A DNA stretch of 64,000 nt, from positions 5,445,001-5,509,000 of the forward strand of contig NZ_CP083950.1 of the NCBI RefSeq assembly GCF_006439395.2. Reading direction: 5' to 3'. Within the stretch, counting starts at the first letter, position 1. Every line of letters begins with the position of its first letter. Below, in pieces: positions 16,452 through 25,611 of this stretch. A model generated the notes under the pieces. That model had not been told where the DNA came from. It worked only from the letters and a program-made list of their open reading frames with translations, and searched no databases. Both the position numbers and the translations under genes were made by a program. The DNA is from Mesorhizobium sp. B4-1-4. GTDB taxonomy: Bacteria > Pseudomonadota > Alphaproteobacteria > Rhizobiales > Rhizobiaceae.

Positions 16452-18107
16452 CTAATTCCCTGCACTGGCCATGCGCCGCCCCTTGATCGCCTTCTCCAGC
16501 CAGCCGATCTCCATCTCCGGGACCGACGACAGCAAAAGGTCGGTATAGGCGTCGAAAGGCGGTGTCAGCACCTTGCTCTTCGAGCCGTAGCGCACCACCT
16601 CGCCGCGATACATCACCGCGATCGAATCGGCGATCGACTTCACCGTCGCCAGATCGTGGGTGATGAACAGATAGGCGACCTTTTCGTGCTGCTGCAGGCT
16701 CAGGAGCAGCTTGAGGATGCCGTGGGCCACCAGCGGGTCGAGTGCGGACGTTACCTCGTCGCAGATGATCAGCTTGGGCTTGGCGGCCAGCGAGCGGGCG
16801 ATGCAGACGCGCTGCTTCTGGCCGCCGGAAAGCTCGGCGGGATAGCGGTCGACAAAGCCCTTGCCCATCTCGATCTCGTCGAGCAGCTCGGCTACACGCC
16901 TGTCGCGCTCCCTGCCGCGCATGCCGAAATAGAATTCGAGCGGCCGGCCGATGATGGTGCCGACGGTCTGGCGCGGGTTCATCGCCACGTCGGCCATCTG
17001 GTAGATCATCTGCAGCTGGCGCAGATCCTCCTTCGGCCGGTTGGCAAGCCGGTTGGCCAGCGGGCGCCCATCGAAGGTGACCGTGCCTTGTTCTGGCGGC
17101 AAAAGCCCGGTGATGGCGCGCGCCAGCGTCGACTTGCCGGAGCCGGATTCGCCGACCACGGCCAGCGTCTGGCCGGGATAGATATCGACCGAGACGTTCT
17201 TCAGCACCTTGACGTGGCCGCCGCCATAGGCGGCGGTGACGTTCTTGACCGACAGGAACGGCGTGGCGCCGGGGTTCTGCTCGGCATGTTCGATCTCATG
17301 CACCGAGACCAGGGCGTTGGTGTATTCCTGGCGCGGTTCCTTGATGATCTGGCGGGTGCCGCCCCATTCGACCAGCCGGCCATGGCGGAGCACCATGATC
17401 TCGTCCGACACCTGGGCGACCACGGCAAGGTCGTGGGTGATGTAGAGCGCCGCCACATGGGTGTCGCGGATGGCATCCTTGATCGCCGACAGCACGTCGA
17501 TCTGCGTCGTCACGTCGAGCGCCGTCGTCGGTTCGTCGAAGACGATCAAGTCCGGCTCCGAGCACAGCGCCATCGCCGTCATCACACGCTGCAGCTGGCC
17601 GCCCGAGACCTGGTGCGGAAAGCGTTCGCCGATGGTTTCCGGATTGGGCAGGCTGAGCTTCTTGAACAACGCGACGGCGCGCTTCTCGGCCTCGGCGCGT
17701 GTCGCCGTGCCGTGCAGCAGCGTTGCTTCCACCACCTGATCCATCAGCCTGTGCGCCGGATTGAAAGCCGCCGCCGCCGACTGCGCGACATAGCAGACCT
17801 CGCGGCCGCGCAGCTTGCGGAAACCTTCCTTGCCGCCTTTCAGAATGTCGCGGCCGTTGAGAATGACTTCGCCGCCGGTGATGCGCACGCCGCCACGGCC
17901 ATAACCCATCGACGACAGGCCGATGGTCGATTTGCCAGCACCGGACTCGCCGATCAGGCCGAGCACCTTGCCCTTCTCGAGCGTCAGCGAGACATCATGC
18001 ACCAGCACGATGTTCCTTGGCGCCTCGCCGGGCGGGTATACCATCGCCTCGATGCGCAAATTGCGGATATCGAGCAGCACGCCGGGTTTCGCTTTGCTGT
18101 CTGCCAT
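16452..18107 (-). CDS. Peptide-type ABC transporter, fused double ATP-binding protein (DppD-DppF)
   Basis: A 551-aa protein holding two complete ATPase domains. N-domain: Walker A G-E-S-G-A-G-K-S-T near 53-61, signature V-S-G-G-Q and Walker B L-I-V-F-D-E-P. C-domain: G-E-S-G-S-G-K-S-T, L-S-G-G-Q-K-Q-R and L-I-I-C-D-E. Each carries the C-terminal extension of DppD/OppF-type proteins. A TGATG overlap with the permease stop sets the ATG at 18107; a GTG one codon earlier is possible. It energises the permeases encoded just upstream. Confidence 0.87.
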   Translation of the reverse strand: MADSKAKPGVLLDIRNLRIEAMVYPPGEAPRNIVLVHDVSLTLEKGKVLGLIGESGAGKSTIGLSSMGYGRGGVRITGGEVILNGRDILKGGKEGFRKLRGREVCYVAQSAAAAFNPAHRLMDQVVEATLLHGTATRAEAEKRAVALFKKLSLPNPETIGERFPHQVSGGQLQRVMTAMALCSEPDLIVFDEPTTALDVTTQIDVLSAIKDAIRDTHVAALYITHDLAVVAQVSDEIMVLRHGRLVEWGGTRQIIKEPRQEYTNALVSVHEIEHAEQNPGATPFLSVKNVTAAYGGGHVKVLKNVSVDIYPGQTLAVVGESGSGKSTLARAITGLLPPEQGTVTFDGRPLANRLANRPKEDLRQLQMIYQMADVAMNPRQTVGTIIGRPLEFYFGMRGRERDRRVAELLDEIEMGKGFVDRYPAELSGGQKQRVCIARSLAAKPKLIICDEVTSALDPLVAHGILKLLLSLQQHEKVAYLFITHDLATVKSIADSIAVMYRGEVVRYGSKSKVLTPPFDAYTDLLLSSVPEMEIGWLEKAIKGRRMASAGN

Positions 18108-18931
18108 CACCCGCGTCCTCCCTTCAGGCTTGTCGTGCGGTTGAGAATCCAGTCGGCGACAAGGTTGACCGAGATGGCAAGGGCTGCAATGGCAGCCGCC
18201 GGAATGAGCGCTGCGGCTATGCCGAAGACGATGCCGTCCTTGTTCTCCTTGACCATGCCACCCCAGTCGGCGTCAGGCGGTTGCACGCCAAGGCCGAGGA
18301 AGGACAGGGTCGACAGGAACAGCACCGCATAGATGAAGCGCAGGCCGAGTTCGGAGACCAGCGGCGACAGCGCGTTGGGCAGGATCTCGCGGAAGATGAT
18401 CCAGGCGCTGCCTTCGCCGCGCAGCTTCGCGGCCTCGACGTAATCCATGACGTTGATGTCGACGGCGACCGCGCGCGACAGGCGATAGACGCGGGTCGAG
18501 TCGAGAATGCCCATGACCAGGATCAGCGTCACCAGGTTCGTTGGCAGAACAGAGAGCACGACCAGGCCCATGATCAGCGTCGGGATCGACATCAAGAGGT
18601 CGACGAGGCGCGACAGGATCGTATCGAACCAGCCGCCGAACACCGCCGCCGAGAAGCCAAGTATGGCGCCGAGCGAGAAGGACAGCGCGGTGGCGAGAAC
18701 GGCGATGAACAAGGTGATGCGGGCGCCGTAGATCATGCGGGACAACAAGTCGCGGCCGAGGTTGTCGGTGCCCAGCCAATGCGCAGCCGACATCGGTTCC
18801 CAGACATCGCCGACGATCTCGGCATTGTCGTGCGGCGAAATCCACGGTGCGAAGATCGCCGCCAGCACGAACAGGGCGGTCAGCACCAGGCCGATCAGGG
18901 CGGGGATGGGGATGCGTTTTATATCGAGCAT
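18107..18931 (-). CDS. Peptide-type ABC transporter permease, DppC-like
   Basis: A 274-aa inner-membrane permease. It begins with a TM segment (about 10-30), then the DppC-type periplasmic stretch W-L-G-T-D-N-L-G-R-D-L-L-S-R, then five TM helices and the EAA loop region V-E-A-A-K-L-R-G. The ATG at 18931 follows GAGGGG and lies just after the DppB stop; an earlier in-frame ATG would overlap the upstream gene by 44 bases. It couples to the double ATPase downstream. Confidence 0.86.
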   Translation of the reverse strand: MLDIKRIPIPALIGLVLTALFVLAAIFAPWISPHDNAEIVGDVWEPMSAAHWLGTDNLGRDLLSRMIYGARITLFIAVLATALSFSLGAILGFSAAVFGGWFDTILSRLVDLLMSIPTLIMGLVVLSVLPTNLVTLILVMGILDSTRVYRLSRAVAVDINVMDYVEAAKLRGEGSAWIIFREILPNALSPLVSELGLRFIYAVLFLSTLSFLGLGVQPPDADWGGMVKENKDGIVFGIAAALIPAAAIAALAISVNLVADWILNRTTSLKGGRG

Positions 18932-18941
18932 GCCCGCCCCC

Positions 18942-19901
18942 TCACTTTGGATGTCTGAGACGCGGATTGGCGACGATCGCCGCAATGTCCGCGATGATGT
19001 TGAGGCTGATGTAGACGGCGGCGAAGATCAGGCCGACCGCCTGCACCACGGGCACGTCGCGCTTGGTGACGTGATCGACCAGATACTGCCCCATGCCGGG
19101 ATAGACGAAGATCACCTCGACCACGACGACGCCGACGATGAGATAGGCGAGGTTGAGCATGACGACATTGATGATCGGCGCGATCGCGTTCGGGAAAGCG
19201 TGCTTGCGGATGACGGCGAAGGCCGAAAGCCCCTTGAGCTCCGCCGTTTCGACATAGGCCGACTGCATGACGTTGAGGATCGCCGCGCGGGTCATGCGCA
19301 TCATGTGGGCGAGCACCACCAGCGTCAGTGCTGTCGCGGGCAGCGCGATCGCCTGCATCCGCTCGCCAAGGGGCATGCCGTCATAGACGGTCGAGATGGC
19401 GGGGAAGACCTGCCATTTCACGGCGAAGAAATAGACCAGGAGATAACCGACGAAGAATTCCGGGAAGGAGGTCGAGGCGAGCGCCAGCCCGGAGATCAGC
19501 TTGTCGACCCAGCCATTGCGGTAGCGCACCGCGATCAGACCTAGGATGATCGCCAGCGGCACAGCCACGATCGCCGCCCAGAAGGCCAGGAACAGCGTGT
19601 TCCACAGCCGGTCCTTGATCGAGGTGGCAATATCCTGCCCGCTCGACATGGCCGTGCCGAGGTCGCCTGTGAGCACGCCGCCAAGCCAGCGGAAATACCT
19701 GATATAGGCCGGGTCGTTAAGCCCGAGCTGCTCGCGCAGATTTGCGAGCGACTCCGGCGTCGCCGACTGTCCGAGTATGGCTTGCGCGACGTCGCCGGGC
19801 AGGATCTGCGTGCCGGCGAAAATCAGGACCGATATGGCCAACAGAAGGAGGATGCCCAGCGCGATGCGCTGGGCAATTAGTTTCACAACGGGCGACGACA
19901 T
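18942..19901 (-). CDS. Peptide-type ABC transporter permease, DppB-like
   Basis: A 319-aa permease with an N-terminal TM (about 10-30) and the DppB hallmark L-P-G-D-V-A-Q-A-I-L-G, followed by five TM helices and the loop Y-V-E-T-A-E-L-K-G-L. It forms the channel with the following DppC-like protein. The gene lies 16 bases downstream of the SBP2 stop, so SBP2, DppB, DppC and the ATPase form one operon. Confidence 0.86.
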   Translation of the reverse strand: MSSPVVKLIAQRIALGILLLLAISVLIFAGTQILPGDVAQAILGQSATPESLANLREQLGLNDPAYIRYFRWLGGVLTGDLGTAMSSGQDIATSIKDRLWNTLFLAFWAAIVAVPLAIILGLIAVRYRNGWVDKLISGLALASTSFPEFFVGYLLVYFFAVKWQVFPAISTVYDGMPLGERMQAIALPATALTLVVLAHMMRMTRAAILNVMQSAYVETAELKGLSAFAVIRKHAFPNAIAPIINVVMLNLAYLIVGVVVVEVIFVYPGMGQYLVDHVTKRDVPVVQAVGLIFAAVYISLNIIADIAAIVANPRLRHPK

Positions 19902-19917
19902 CTCTGCAAAGCCGGGC

Positions 19918-21504
19918 TCAGGCCTGCAGCCAGCACTTCGCCAAGGCGTAGCCGTTCATCAGTTCCTGGTGCGGATCGTCCACCCAGCCATCGACCTTGG
20001 CACCGGTGGCGTCGATGAACTGGTTGAACATCGGCAAGATGAGGCCGCCTTCGTCGCGCACCATGACAGCCATGTCGTGGTACATCTGCTTGCGCTTGGC
20101 CTCGTCCAGCTCGGCGCGTGCGGCGAGAACCATCTTATCGAAGTCCGGTCGCATGAAACGCGTGTCGTTCCAGTCGGCGGTCGACAGATAGGCGGTCGAG
20201 TACATCTGGTCCTGCGTCGAGCGGCCGCCCCAATAGGAGGCGCAGAAGGGCTGCTTGTTCCAGACCTCGTTCCAGTAACCGTCGCCGGGCTCGCGCTTGA
20301 GCTCGATCTTGATGCCGGCCTTGGCCGCGCTCTGCTGGAAAAGCTGGGACGCATCGACGGCACCGGGGAAGGCAACGTCCGAGGTCCTCAGCAACACCGT
20401 GCCGTCGTGACCGGACTTCTTGTAGTGGAACTTGGCCTTGTCGGGATCGTACTTGCGCTGCTCGATTTCGGTGAACAGCGGATAGGACGCGTTGATCGGG
20501 AAGTCGTTGCCGAGCGAGCCATAGCCGCGCAGCACCTTGGTCAGCATCTCTTCGCGATCGATGGCGAGCTTCAGCGCCATGCGCAGATCATTGTTGTCGA
20601 ACGGCGCCGTGTTGCAATGCATGATGAACACGTAGTGGCCCGGACCGGCATGGTTGCGGATGGTCACGCCCGGCACGCGCTTGATCAGGTCGACGATCTT
20701 CGGCTCGACGCGGTTGATCATGTTGACCTGGCCGCCCTGCAGGGCCGCCGTGCGCGCCGTCGCGTCGTTGATGACGATGACCTCGATCTGGTCTGCGTGG
20801 CCCATCTTGTCGCCCTGCCAGTAGTTGGCGAAGCGCTCGCCGCCATGGCGCACACCGGGCTCGTTGGTCTTGACCACATAGGGGCCGGCCGAGATGCCGG
20901 CATCGGGCTTGTCCTTGCCGCCATTGGGCTGGACGATCAGGTGATAGTCGCTGAGCAGGTAGGGAAGGTCGGCGTTGGCCTCCTTGAGTGTCAGCACCAC
21001 TTCCTTGCCATTGGCCTTGATGGTCTCGATGCCCTTCATATAGCCGAGCGCGCCGGATTTCGACTTTTCGTCTGAATGGCGCTCGAGCGTGGCGGCGACG
21101 TCCTCGGCGGTCACGGTCTTGCCGTTGTGAAACTCGACGCCATCGCGGATCTTCAGCGTCCACACCTTGGCGTCCTTGGACGAGCCGATCTCCTCGGCGA
21201 TGCGGTTCTCGAGCTTACCCTCAGGCGACAGCTCGACGATCATTTCGCCCCAGCACTTGCCGAAGGCGAACGGCACCTGCGTCATCATCAGCGCCGGATC
21301 GAGGCTGTTGGTGGATTCACCGCCGACCAGGCCGGCCTTCAGCGTGCCGCCCTTGACCGGACCTGCCGCCCGCGCGGCGCTGGAAAGCAGCGCGTTGGCG
21401 AAGGGGGCGGCGATGCCGAGCGCGGCTGCCCGCCCGAGAAAATCACGACGGCTCAGTTTGCCGGACGCGACGCGCCGGCTAAGGAATTCCAGTTCGTTTG
21501 ACAT
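19918..21504 (-). CDS. Tat-exported peptide-type ABC substrate-binding protein (SBP2)
   Basis: A 528-aa family-5 binding protein with twin-arginine signal S-R-R-D-F-L-G-R (18-25) and A-R-A cleavage near 46. Long blocks are shared with SBP1 (for example D-A-D/N-A-D-F/L-P-Y-L and N-P/K-P-N/D-T/A-G-I-S-A-G-P-Y), showing gene duplication. It heads the ABC operon. Binding proteins of this subgroup take peptides, opines or sugars; ligand unknown. It has a 154-base gap to the upstream CocE-type hydrolase on the same strand. Confidence 0.83.
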   Translation of the reverse strand: MSNELEFLSRRVASGKLSRRDFLGRAAALGIAAPFANALLSSAARAAGPVKGGTLKAGLVGGESTNSLDPALMMTQVPFAFGKCWGEMIVELSPEGKLENRIAEEIGSSKDAKVWTLKIRDGVEFHNGKTVTAEDVAATLERHSDEKSKSGALGYMKGIETIKANGKEVVLTLKEANADLPYLLSDYHLIVQPNGGKDKPDAGISAGPYVVKTNEPGVRHGGERFANYWQGDKMGHADQIEVIVINDATARTAALQGGQVNMINRVEPKIVDLIKRVPGVTIRNHAGPGHYVFIMHCNTAPFDNNDLRMALKLAIDREEMLTKVLRGYGSLGNDFPINASYPLFTEIEQRKYDPDKAKFHYKKSGHDGTVLLRTSDVAFPGAVDASQLFQQSAAKAGIKIELKREPGDGYWNEVWNKQPFCASYWGGRSTQDQMYSTAYLSTADWNDTRFMRPDFDKMVLAARAELDEAKRKQMYHDMAVMVRDEGGLILPMFNQFIDATGAKVDGWVDDPHQELMNGYALAKCWLQA

Positions 21505-21658
21505 TTGAGTTCCTCACTCTGTTGGTTCGACTCTGCGGTCGATTTTCTTGCTTCTTGTTAAAGGGAATAATGACCGCAAGAGAAAGCGGTAAGCAAGACC
21601 GAATGCGACATGCCGTGGCGTAAATCGCACGTCGCTTTTGGACCAACAGGTTCGGCGT

Positions 21659-23644
21659 TCAAACCAGTGCGCGCGGGACCTTTTCCTCGAAATTGCGCTC
21701 GAAGACGAGTCTTTCACCCTCGTAGGCTTCGATTCTGGCGCTGACGATGAAATTTTCAGCGTCCGATCGCATCTCCGCCCATGTCTCGGTGCGCACCGAC
21801 CATCCATTTCGCGACAGGGTCTGCGTCCAATGCGTCTTGCCCGAGGCTGACAAAGGATTGTCAGGATGGATCGCCCAAGTCTCGCGCACAATGCTGCCAT
21901 TAGCCAGGCCATGGTCGAGATCACGGACTTCGCCGAAGTCATCCGTTATCGAAAGCGTGACAATTCCGGTCTTTTCGTCGCGATCGACATGGCGTTCGGA
22001 TTTGGCGGGCCGAACCGTCTCAGTCGCCCAGGGTGTTGCACCTTCCGGCTCGGCGAACGTTACTTCGTCGCCCGCCGCCAGCGGGCGCAGCGGCAGGGAT
22101 AGCGCGGCGGCCGACAAGGTTAGCTGGACCGGCTCCGGCGAGGGCCAGATGGCGGGCCAATAGGCGTTCGACACCGCGATGCGCAGGCGGTGGCCGGCGG
22201 GCACCCGGTAGGCGCACTGGTCGAGCATCACGCGCGCCGACGCGGTTTCGCCCGGCACCAGCGCTTCGGGGAATTCGTGCGAGTTGCGGTGCGTCAGATT
22301 GAGCACGCCATAGGAGATCAATTCCGAAGCGCCGTCGGGATGCACGTCGCACAGCCGGATCGCAATATTGGCCTGCGGGCGGTCGGAAGCGAGCGTGACC
22401 CGAACTTCCGGCGCACCGACGATGTCGATGGCCTCGGTAAGTTCCGGCTGGTCGAAACACACCGACAGCGCATCGTCGGGGCGCTGGTCGCCCGGCAGTT
22501 CCGGGCCGAAGGTGAACGGAAAATACTCGCCGCCGGCGAGCCCGCAGCTTTGCGGCGAGGCGACTATGGTCGGCCTGCCGCCAACGGGGATCAGCTCGAT
22601 CGAATGCGCCTTGATGGCTGGCGACGGCCATTGCTTCTCCGCCACCCAGCGGCCTGGCCGTTCCGGGTGCCAGCGTGCCGGGCGCACGCTGTCCATCACA
22701 TAGGCACGGTAGGCGGGATCAGCCTCGACGCCGGTCTCTGAACCCTTCAGCCAATGGTCCCACCAGCGCAGCGCTTCCTGCAGGAAGCCGATGGCCGGCT
22801 GCGGCCCGGCATAATGCGGGTATTTGTGGATCCAAGGACCGACGATGCCCTTGACCGGCGCCTCGATGTTGGTGACGAGATGAGAGATCGTGTTGCGATA
22901 GCCGTCATGCCAGCCGCCGATCGACAGCACGGCCGCCTTGACCGCCGAGAAATCCTCGCAGATCGAACCGCGTTTCCAGTAGGCGTCGCGGTGCTGGTGG
23001 CTGAGCCACAGGGGCAGCAGGAAAGGCTGGTTCTCCAGCCGGCTGAGCCACAAATCGCGCCAGCGGTTGCCACCGGCAATCAGCGGATCCGGCGGCCGCG
23101 ACGAATAGGAAAGCATCGTCGAGGCCCAGCCGAAATTTTCCAGCAGCAGGCAGCCGCCCTTGTAGTGGATGTCGTCGGCATAACGGTCAACGGTCGAGCA
23201 CAGGCTGATCACCGCCTTCAGCGCCGGAGGCTGCTTGGCCGCCACCTGCAGGCAGTTGAAGCCGCCCCAGGAGATGCCCATCATGCCGACATTGCCGTTG
23301 CACCAGGGCTGCGCCGCCGCCCAGGCGATGACATCACAGGCGTCCTGCAGTTCCTGCTCGGAATATTCGTCGTCCATCAGCCCTTCGGAATCGCCATTGC
23401 CGCGCATGTCGACGCGGATCGAGGCATAGCCGTGGCCGGCAAAATAGGGATGCGTCAGCTGATCGCGAAAGATCGTGCCGTCGCGCTTGCGGTAGGGCAG
23501 ATGTTCGAGGATTGCCGGCACCGGATCGTCGCCGGCATCTTCCGGCATCCACACACGCGCCGACAGCCGGCAGCCATCCGGCATGACGATGCCCATGTCG
23601 GGAAATTCGACGACCTTGCGGGGAAATTCGGTGACGATTTTCAT
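21659..23644 (-). CDS. CocE/NonD family hydrolase (X-Pro dipeptidyl-peptidase-like)
   Basis: A 661-aa serine hydrolase. The alpha/beta-hydrolase nucleophile elbow is G-I-S-W-G-G (Ser125) after V-D-M-R-G-N-G-D-S-E-G. A helical cap region follows, then a C-terminal jelly-roll with F-D-Q-P-E-L-T and R-L-R-I-A-V-S-N-A-Y-W-P, as in cocaine esterase and S15 peptidases. No signal peptide, so cytoplasmic. The ATG at 23644 starts the conserved region; an ATG three codons upstream is equally possible. Same strand as the peptide transporter, suggesting it cleaves an imported ester or Xaa-Pro peptide; this is inference. Confidence 0.82.
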   Translation of the reverse strand: MKIVTEFPRKVVEFPDMGIVMPDGCRLSARVWMPEDAGDDPVPAILEHLPYRKRDGTIFRDQLTHPYFAGHGYASIRVDMRGNGDSEGLMDDEYSEQELQDACDVIAWAAAQPWCNGNVGMMGISWGGFNCLQVAAKQPPALKAVISLCSTVDRYADDIHYKGGCLLLENFGWASTMLSYSSRPPDPLIAGGNRWRDLWLSRLENQPFLLPLWLSHQHRDAYWKRGSICEDFSAVKAAVLSIGGWHDGYRNTISHLVTNIEAPVKGIVGPWIHKYPHYAGPQPAIGFLQEALRWWDHWLKGSETGVEADPAYRAYVMDSVRPARWHPERPGRWVAEKQWPSPAIKAHSIELIPVGGRPTIVASPQSCGLAGGEYFPFTFGPELPGDQRPDDALSVCFDQPELTEAIDIVGAPEVRVTLASDRPQANIAIRLCDVHPDGASELISYGVLNLTHRNSHEFPEALVPGETASARVMLDQCAYRVPAGHRLRIAVSNAYWPAIWPSPEPVQLTLSAAALSLPLRPLAAGDEVTFAEPEGATPWATETVRPAKSERHVDRDEKTGIVTLSITDDFGEVRDLDHGLANGSIVRETWAIHPDNPLSASGKTHWTQTLSRNGWSVRTETWAEMRSDAENFIVSARIEAYEGERLVFERNFEEKVPRALV

Positions 23645-23723
23645 GGCGCGCATAACGCCCCGTCGCGCCGCAACTTTCAATCGCGATTCGCGACTGGAGC
23701 AGCGAATTATGCGACCTGTGCCG

Positions 23724-24149
23724 TTACCGCAATTCGTCCAGCAGTTCGGGGTGCCTTTCAAGCAGAGTCATTAGTTGAATGGTCGGGCCACTCGGCTCGA
23801 TCAAACCGCGTTCATATTTGTCGAAGGCGTTTTCGCCAACCTTGAACAGAGATCCCGCCTCGCGCTGCGACAGTTTGAGTTTCGTGCGGACACGACGGAT
23901 GGTTGCAGGGGCGGGGACACCGTCGATCTTTTCCTTGAGGACGCGCAGAGCCGCGTCGACAGGGATCATGTCGTCTCCGACATGCACGCCTTCGCCGCCC
24001 GATGCCGGATAGTAACCTGGCAGGTCGACGATCATGCTTTCGCCCTTATAGGTCAAGGTGAATGGACGCACTCCGCGCATCAACGTTTCTCCGGTTTCGG
24101 GAGAGATCATCGTATTCGTTTCACTGCTTTCTCTCGTCGCCATGGTCAT
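23724..24149 (-). CDS. mqsA: MqsA-family antitoxin
   Basis: A 141-aa protein. The C-terminal HTH (about 84-141) closely follows E. coli MqsA: K-L-K-L-S-Q-R-E-A ... V-G-E-N-A-F-D-K-Y-E-R-G ... P-S-G-P-T-I-Q-L. It ends H-P-E-L-L-D-E-L-R. The N-terminal half has no cysteine, so the zinc-binding CxxC pairs of E. coli MqsA are absent. ATG at 24149 overlaps the toxin stop (ATGA); ATG at 24143 has better spacing from AAGGAG. It would neutralise MqsR and repress the locus. The gene itself is intact. Confidence 0.8.
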   Translation of the reverse strand: MTMATRESSETNTMISPETGETLMRGVRPFTLTYKGESMIVDLPGYYPASGGEGVHVGDDMIPVDAALRVLKEKIDGVPAPATIRRVRTKLKLSQREAGSLFKVGENAFDKYERGLIEPSGPTIQLMTLLERHPELLDELR

Positions 24150-24450
24150 TTCTCCTTGAACGACATGATCATGAATTCGGTCACGACATCTGCCTGGAAT
24201 TTCACGTAGAGGATCAGGTCGCGTGACGGGACATGATAGACATCCTGCCAGACCCGATGATCCGCGAAGGTAGTCATCGACTTTACGAACATCTTTCCCG
24301 TCATGCTGCCGATCACCTCGACCACGCCCGCGCGATCGAAACCGAGGCCAATAGCGTCGCGCAGCGCCATGTTGTAATTGCCAGCCTATCGACAGACCCA
24401 AATGTCGTCTTGATCGCATCAAGATCATAAGTAGGCCTGCGCTTTTCCAT
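24146..24450 (-). pseudogene. mqsR: MqsR-family toxin, frameshifted
   Basis: MqsR is a ribosome-independent mRNA interferase. The C-terminal part is clear: K-S-M-T-T-F-A-D-H and W-Q-D-V-Y-H, ending M-S-F-K-E-K as in E. coli. Only 74 residues are in that frame (from 24370). The expected N-terminus M-E-K-R-R-P starts at 24450 in another frame; after A-I-T near 24372 one base is missing, so reading continues into a stop. Joined, the two parts give about 100 aa, the normal family length (98). Either a real inactivating frameshift or a sequencing error. Confidence 0.75.
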
Positions 24451-24459
24451 GGCGCAATA

Positions 24460-24478
24460 TGCCCCCATAAAGGGGGCA
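24460..24478. promoter_or_regulatory. Palindromic operator candidate of the mqsRA locus
   Basis: TGCCCCC-ATAAA-GGGGGCA, perfect 7-bp arms, 10 bases before the original mqsR start codon. MqsA proteins repress their own operon by binding such palindromes; the E. coli site differs in sequence, so this is by position. Confidence 0.5.
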
Positions 24479-24514
24479 ATTCAAGAGATGATAATCAGCG
24501 AAATTCCGCGACCT

Positions 24515-25108
24515 TCAATTCAGCGGAATGTCGTTCTCGGCCTTGCTTGCCTGGTAGGCATCCGACAGCTCGTCGTAGCGCACCGAGATTTTCCCGATGC
24601 TCGTCTCCAGCCGTTGGCGTTCGGCCTCGGGCAACGCCCGCACCAGCCTGCGTATGGAAAAGCTCTTCCAGTAGGCGTTCTCGGCATTGTAGCCGCCCGG
24701 ATCGAGGGTGAAGACCTCTTTCAGAATCTTGAGATCGTGCGGGATGGCGAAACTGTCGCGCGAATCCTCGTGGCTGAACAGGTAGTAGAAATTGTCGAAG
24801 CCGGTCCAGGTGATCGCCGACAGGCAGAGCGAGCAGGGCTCGTGCGTGGCGAGGAAAATGGCGTCCTTGGTGTCGACGCGCTCGGCCTTGGGCATCTCAT
24901 AAAAGCGCTTCAGGCAATGCACCTCGCCGTGCCAAAGCGGGTTTTCCATCTCGTTATTGGTTTCGGCCAGCACCAGCGAGTGGTCGGCTTTCCGCAGGAT
25001 CGCCGCGCCGAACAGCTTGTTGCCATGGGCGACGCCATCCGCCGTCTTCGGCACGATGTCGTGCTCGATGACGTCGAGCAGGCGGTCGATCAGCGAAATC
25101 TCGGTCAT
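24515..25108 (-). CDS. Cytidine/deoxycytidylate deaminase-family protein of the purine operon
   Basis: A 197-aa zinc deaminase-fold protein with H-G-E-V-H (His60, Glu62) and P-C-S-L-C (Cys92, Cys95). It has an atypical C-terminal half compared with short tRNA/guanine deaminases. ATG at 25108 overlaps the allA stop (ATGA), so it is the last member of the puuE-uraD/allE/allA operon. That linkage suggests a role in purine or ureide nitrogen metabolism, but the substrate cannot be read from sequence. Guanine deamination is already covered by guaD at 38252. Confidence 0.72.
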   Translation of the reverse strand: MTEISLIDRLLDVIEHDIVPKTADGVAHGNKLFGAAILRKADHSLVLAETNNEMENPLWHGEVHCLKRFYEMPKAERVDTKDAIFLATHEPCSLCLSAITWTGFDNFYYLFSHEDSRDSFAIPHDLKILKEVFTLDPGGYNAENAYWKSFSIRRLVRALPEAERQRLETSIGKISVRYDELSDAYQASKAENDIPLN

Positions 25109-25611
25109 GACTGGGTCTCGTCGGGGAGATGGATCTCATAGGCGTGCGAGAAATGGAATTCCTCGAGGTTGGAGCCGTCGCCGCCACGGTCGACGATCAG
25201 GAAATCCTGAGGCTCGCCGATCGGCGTCAGCACGCCATGCCAGAGATTGCGGGAATAGTTGATGCCTTGTCCTGGCGCGGTGAGGAAGGCGTGCGGCTCG
25301 CCCGGCCCTTCCTTGCCGTCATGACAGACGACGACGAGGAATGGGCGTGGCGATAGCGGAATGAAGGCCTGGCTGCCGAAGGGATGGCGCTCCACCATGC
25401 TCAGTTTCAGCGGCATCTCGTAAGGCGTGCCGCGCACCATCGAGATCAGCACGCGGGCATTCGGCCCTGTCGCCTCGGCGGTCGCCAGATCATGGTAGCG
25501 CTCGGCCTTGCCGCCATTGATCGGATAGTGGTTGTCGCCGCCCATATCGATGACGTCGCCAAACCCGGCAAAGGCCTCCCGGGTCAACGGCCGAGCCGTG
25601 ATGCGGGTCAC
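25105..25611 (-). CDS. allA: Ureidoglycolate lyase
   Basis: A 168-aa cupin-fold enzyme that splits ureidoglycolate into glyoxylate and urea. Family features: P-L-T-R-E-A-F-A-G-F-G-D-V-I near the N-terminus, M-V-E-R-H-P-F-G-S-Q-A-F-I-P, and R-N-L-W-H-G-V-L-T-P before F-L-I-V-D-R-G-G. The start is a GTG at 25611 overlapping the allE stop (GTGA); longer frames upstream only read allE in another frame. Cytoplasmic. Fourth step of the allantoin branch encoded here. Confidence 0.85.
   Translation of the reverse strand: MTRITARPLTREAFAGFGDVIDMGGDNHYPINGGKAERYHDLATAEATGPNARVLISMVRGTPYEMPLKLSMVERHPFGSQAFIPLSPRPFLVVVCHDGKEGPGEPHAFLTAPGQGINYSRNLWHGVLTPIGEPQDFLIVDRGGDGSNLEEFHFSHAYEIHLPDETQS

Noticed and set aside
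13990..16455. 821-codon open frame on the + strand
   Set aside because: Antisense shadow spanning parts of two minus-strand genes; no domain similarity and GC-driven lack of stops explains it.
24146..24370. Intact short toxin gene of 74 codons
   Set aside because: The 74-residue product lacks the conserved N-terminal quarter of MqsR, which is present upstream in another frame; a frameshift fits better.
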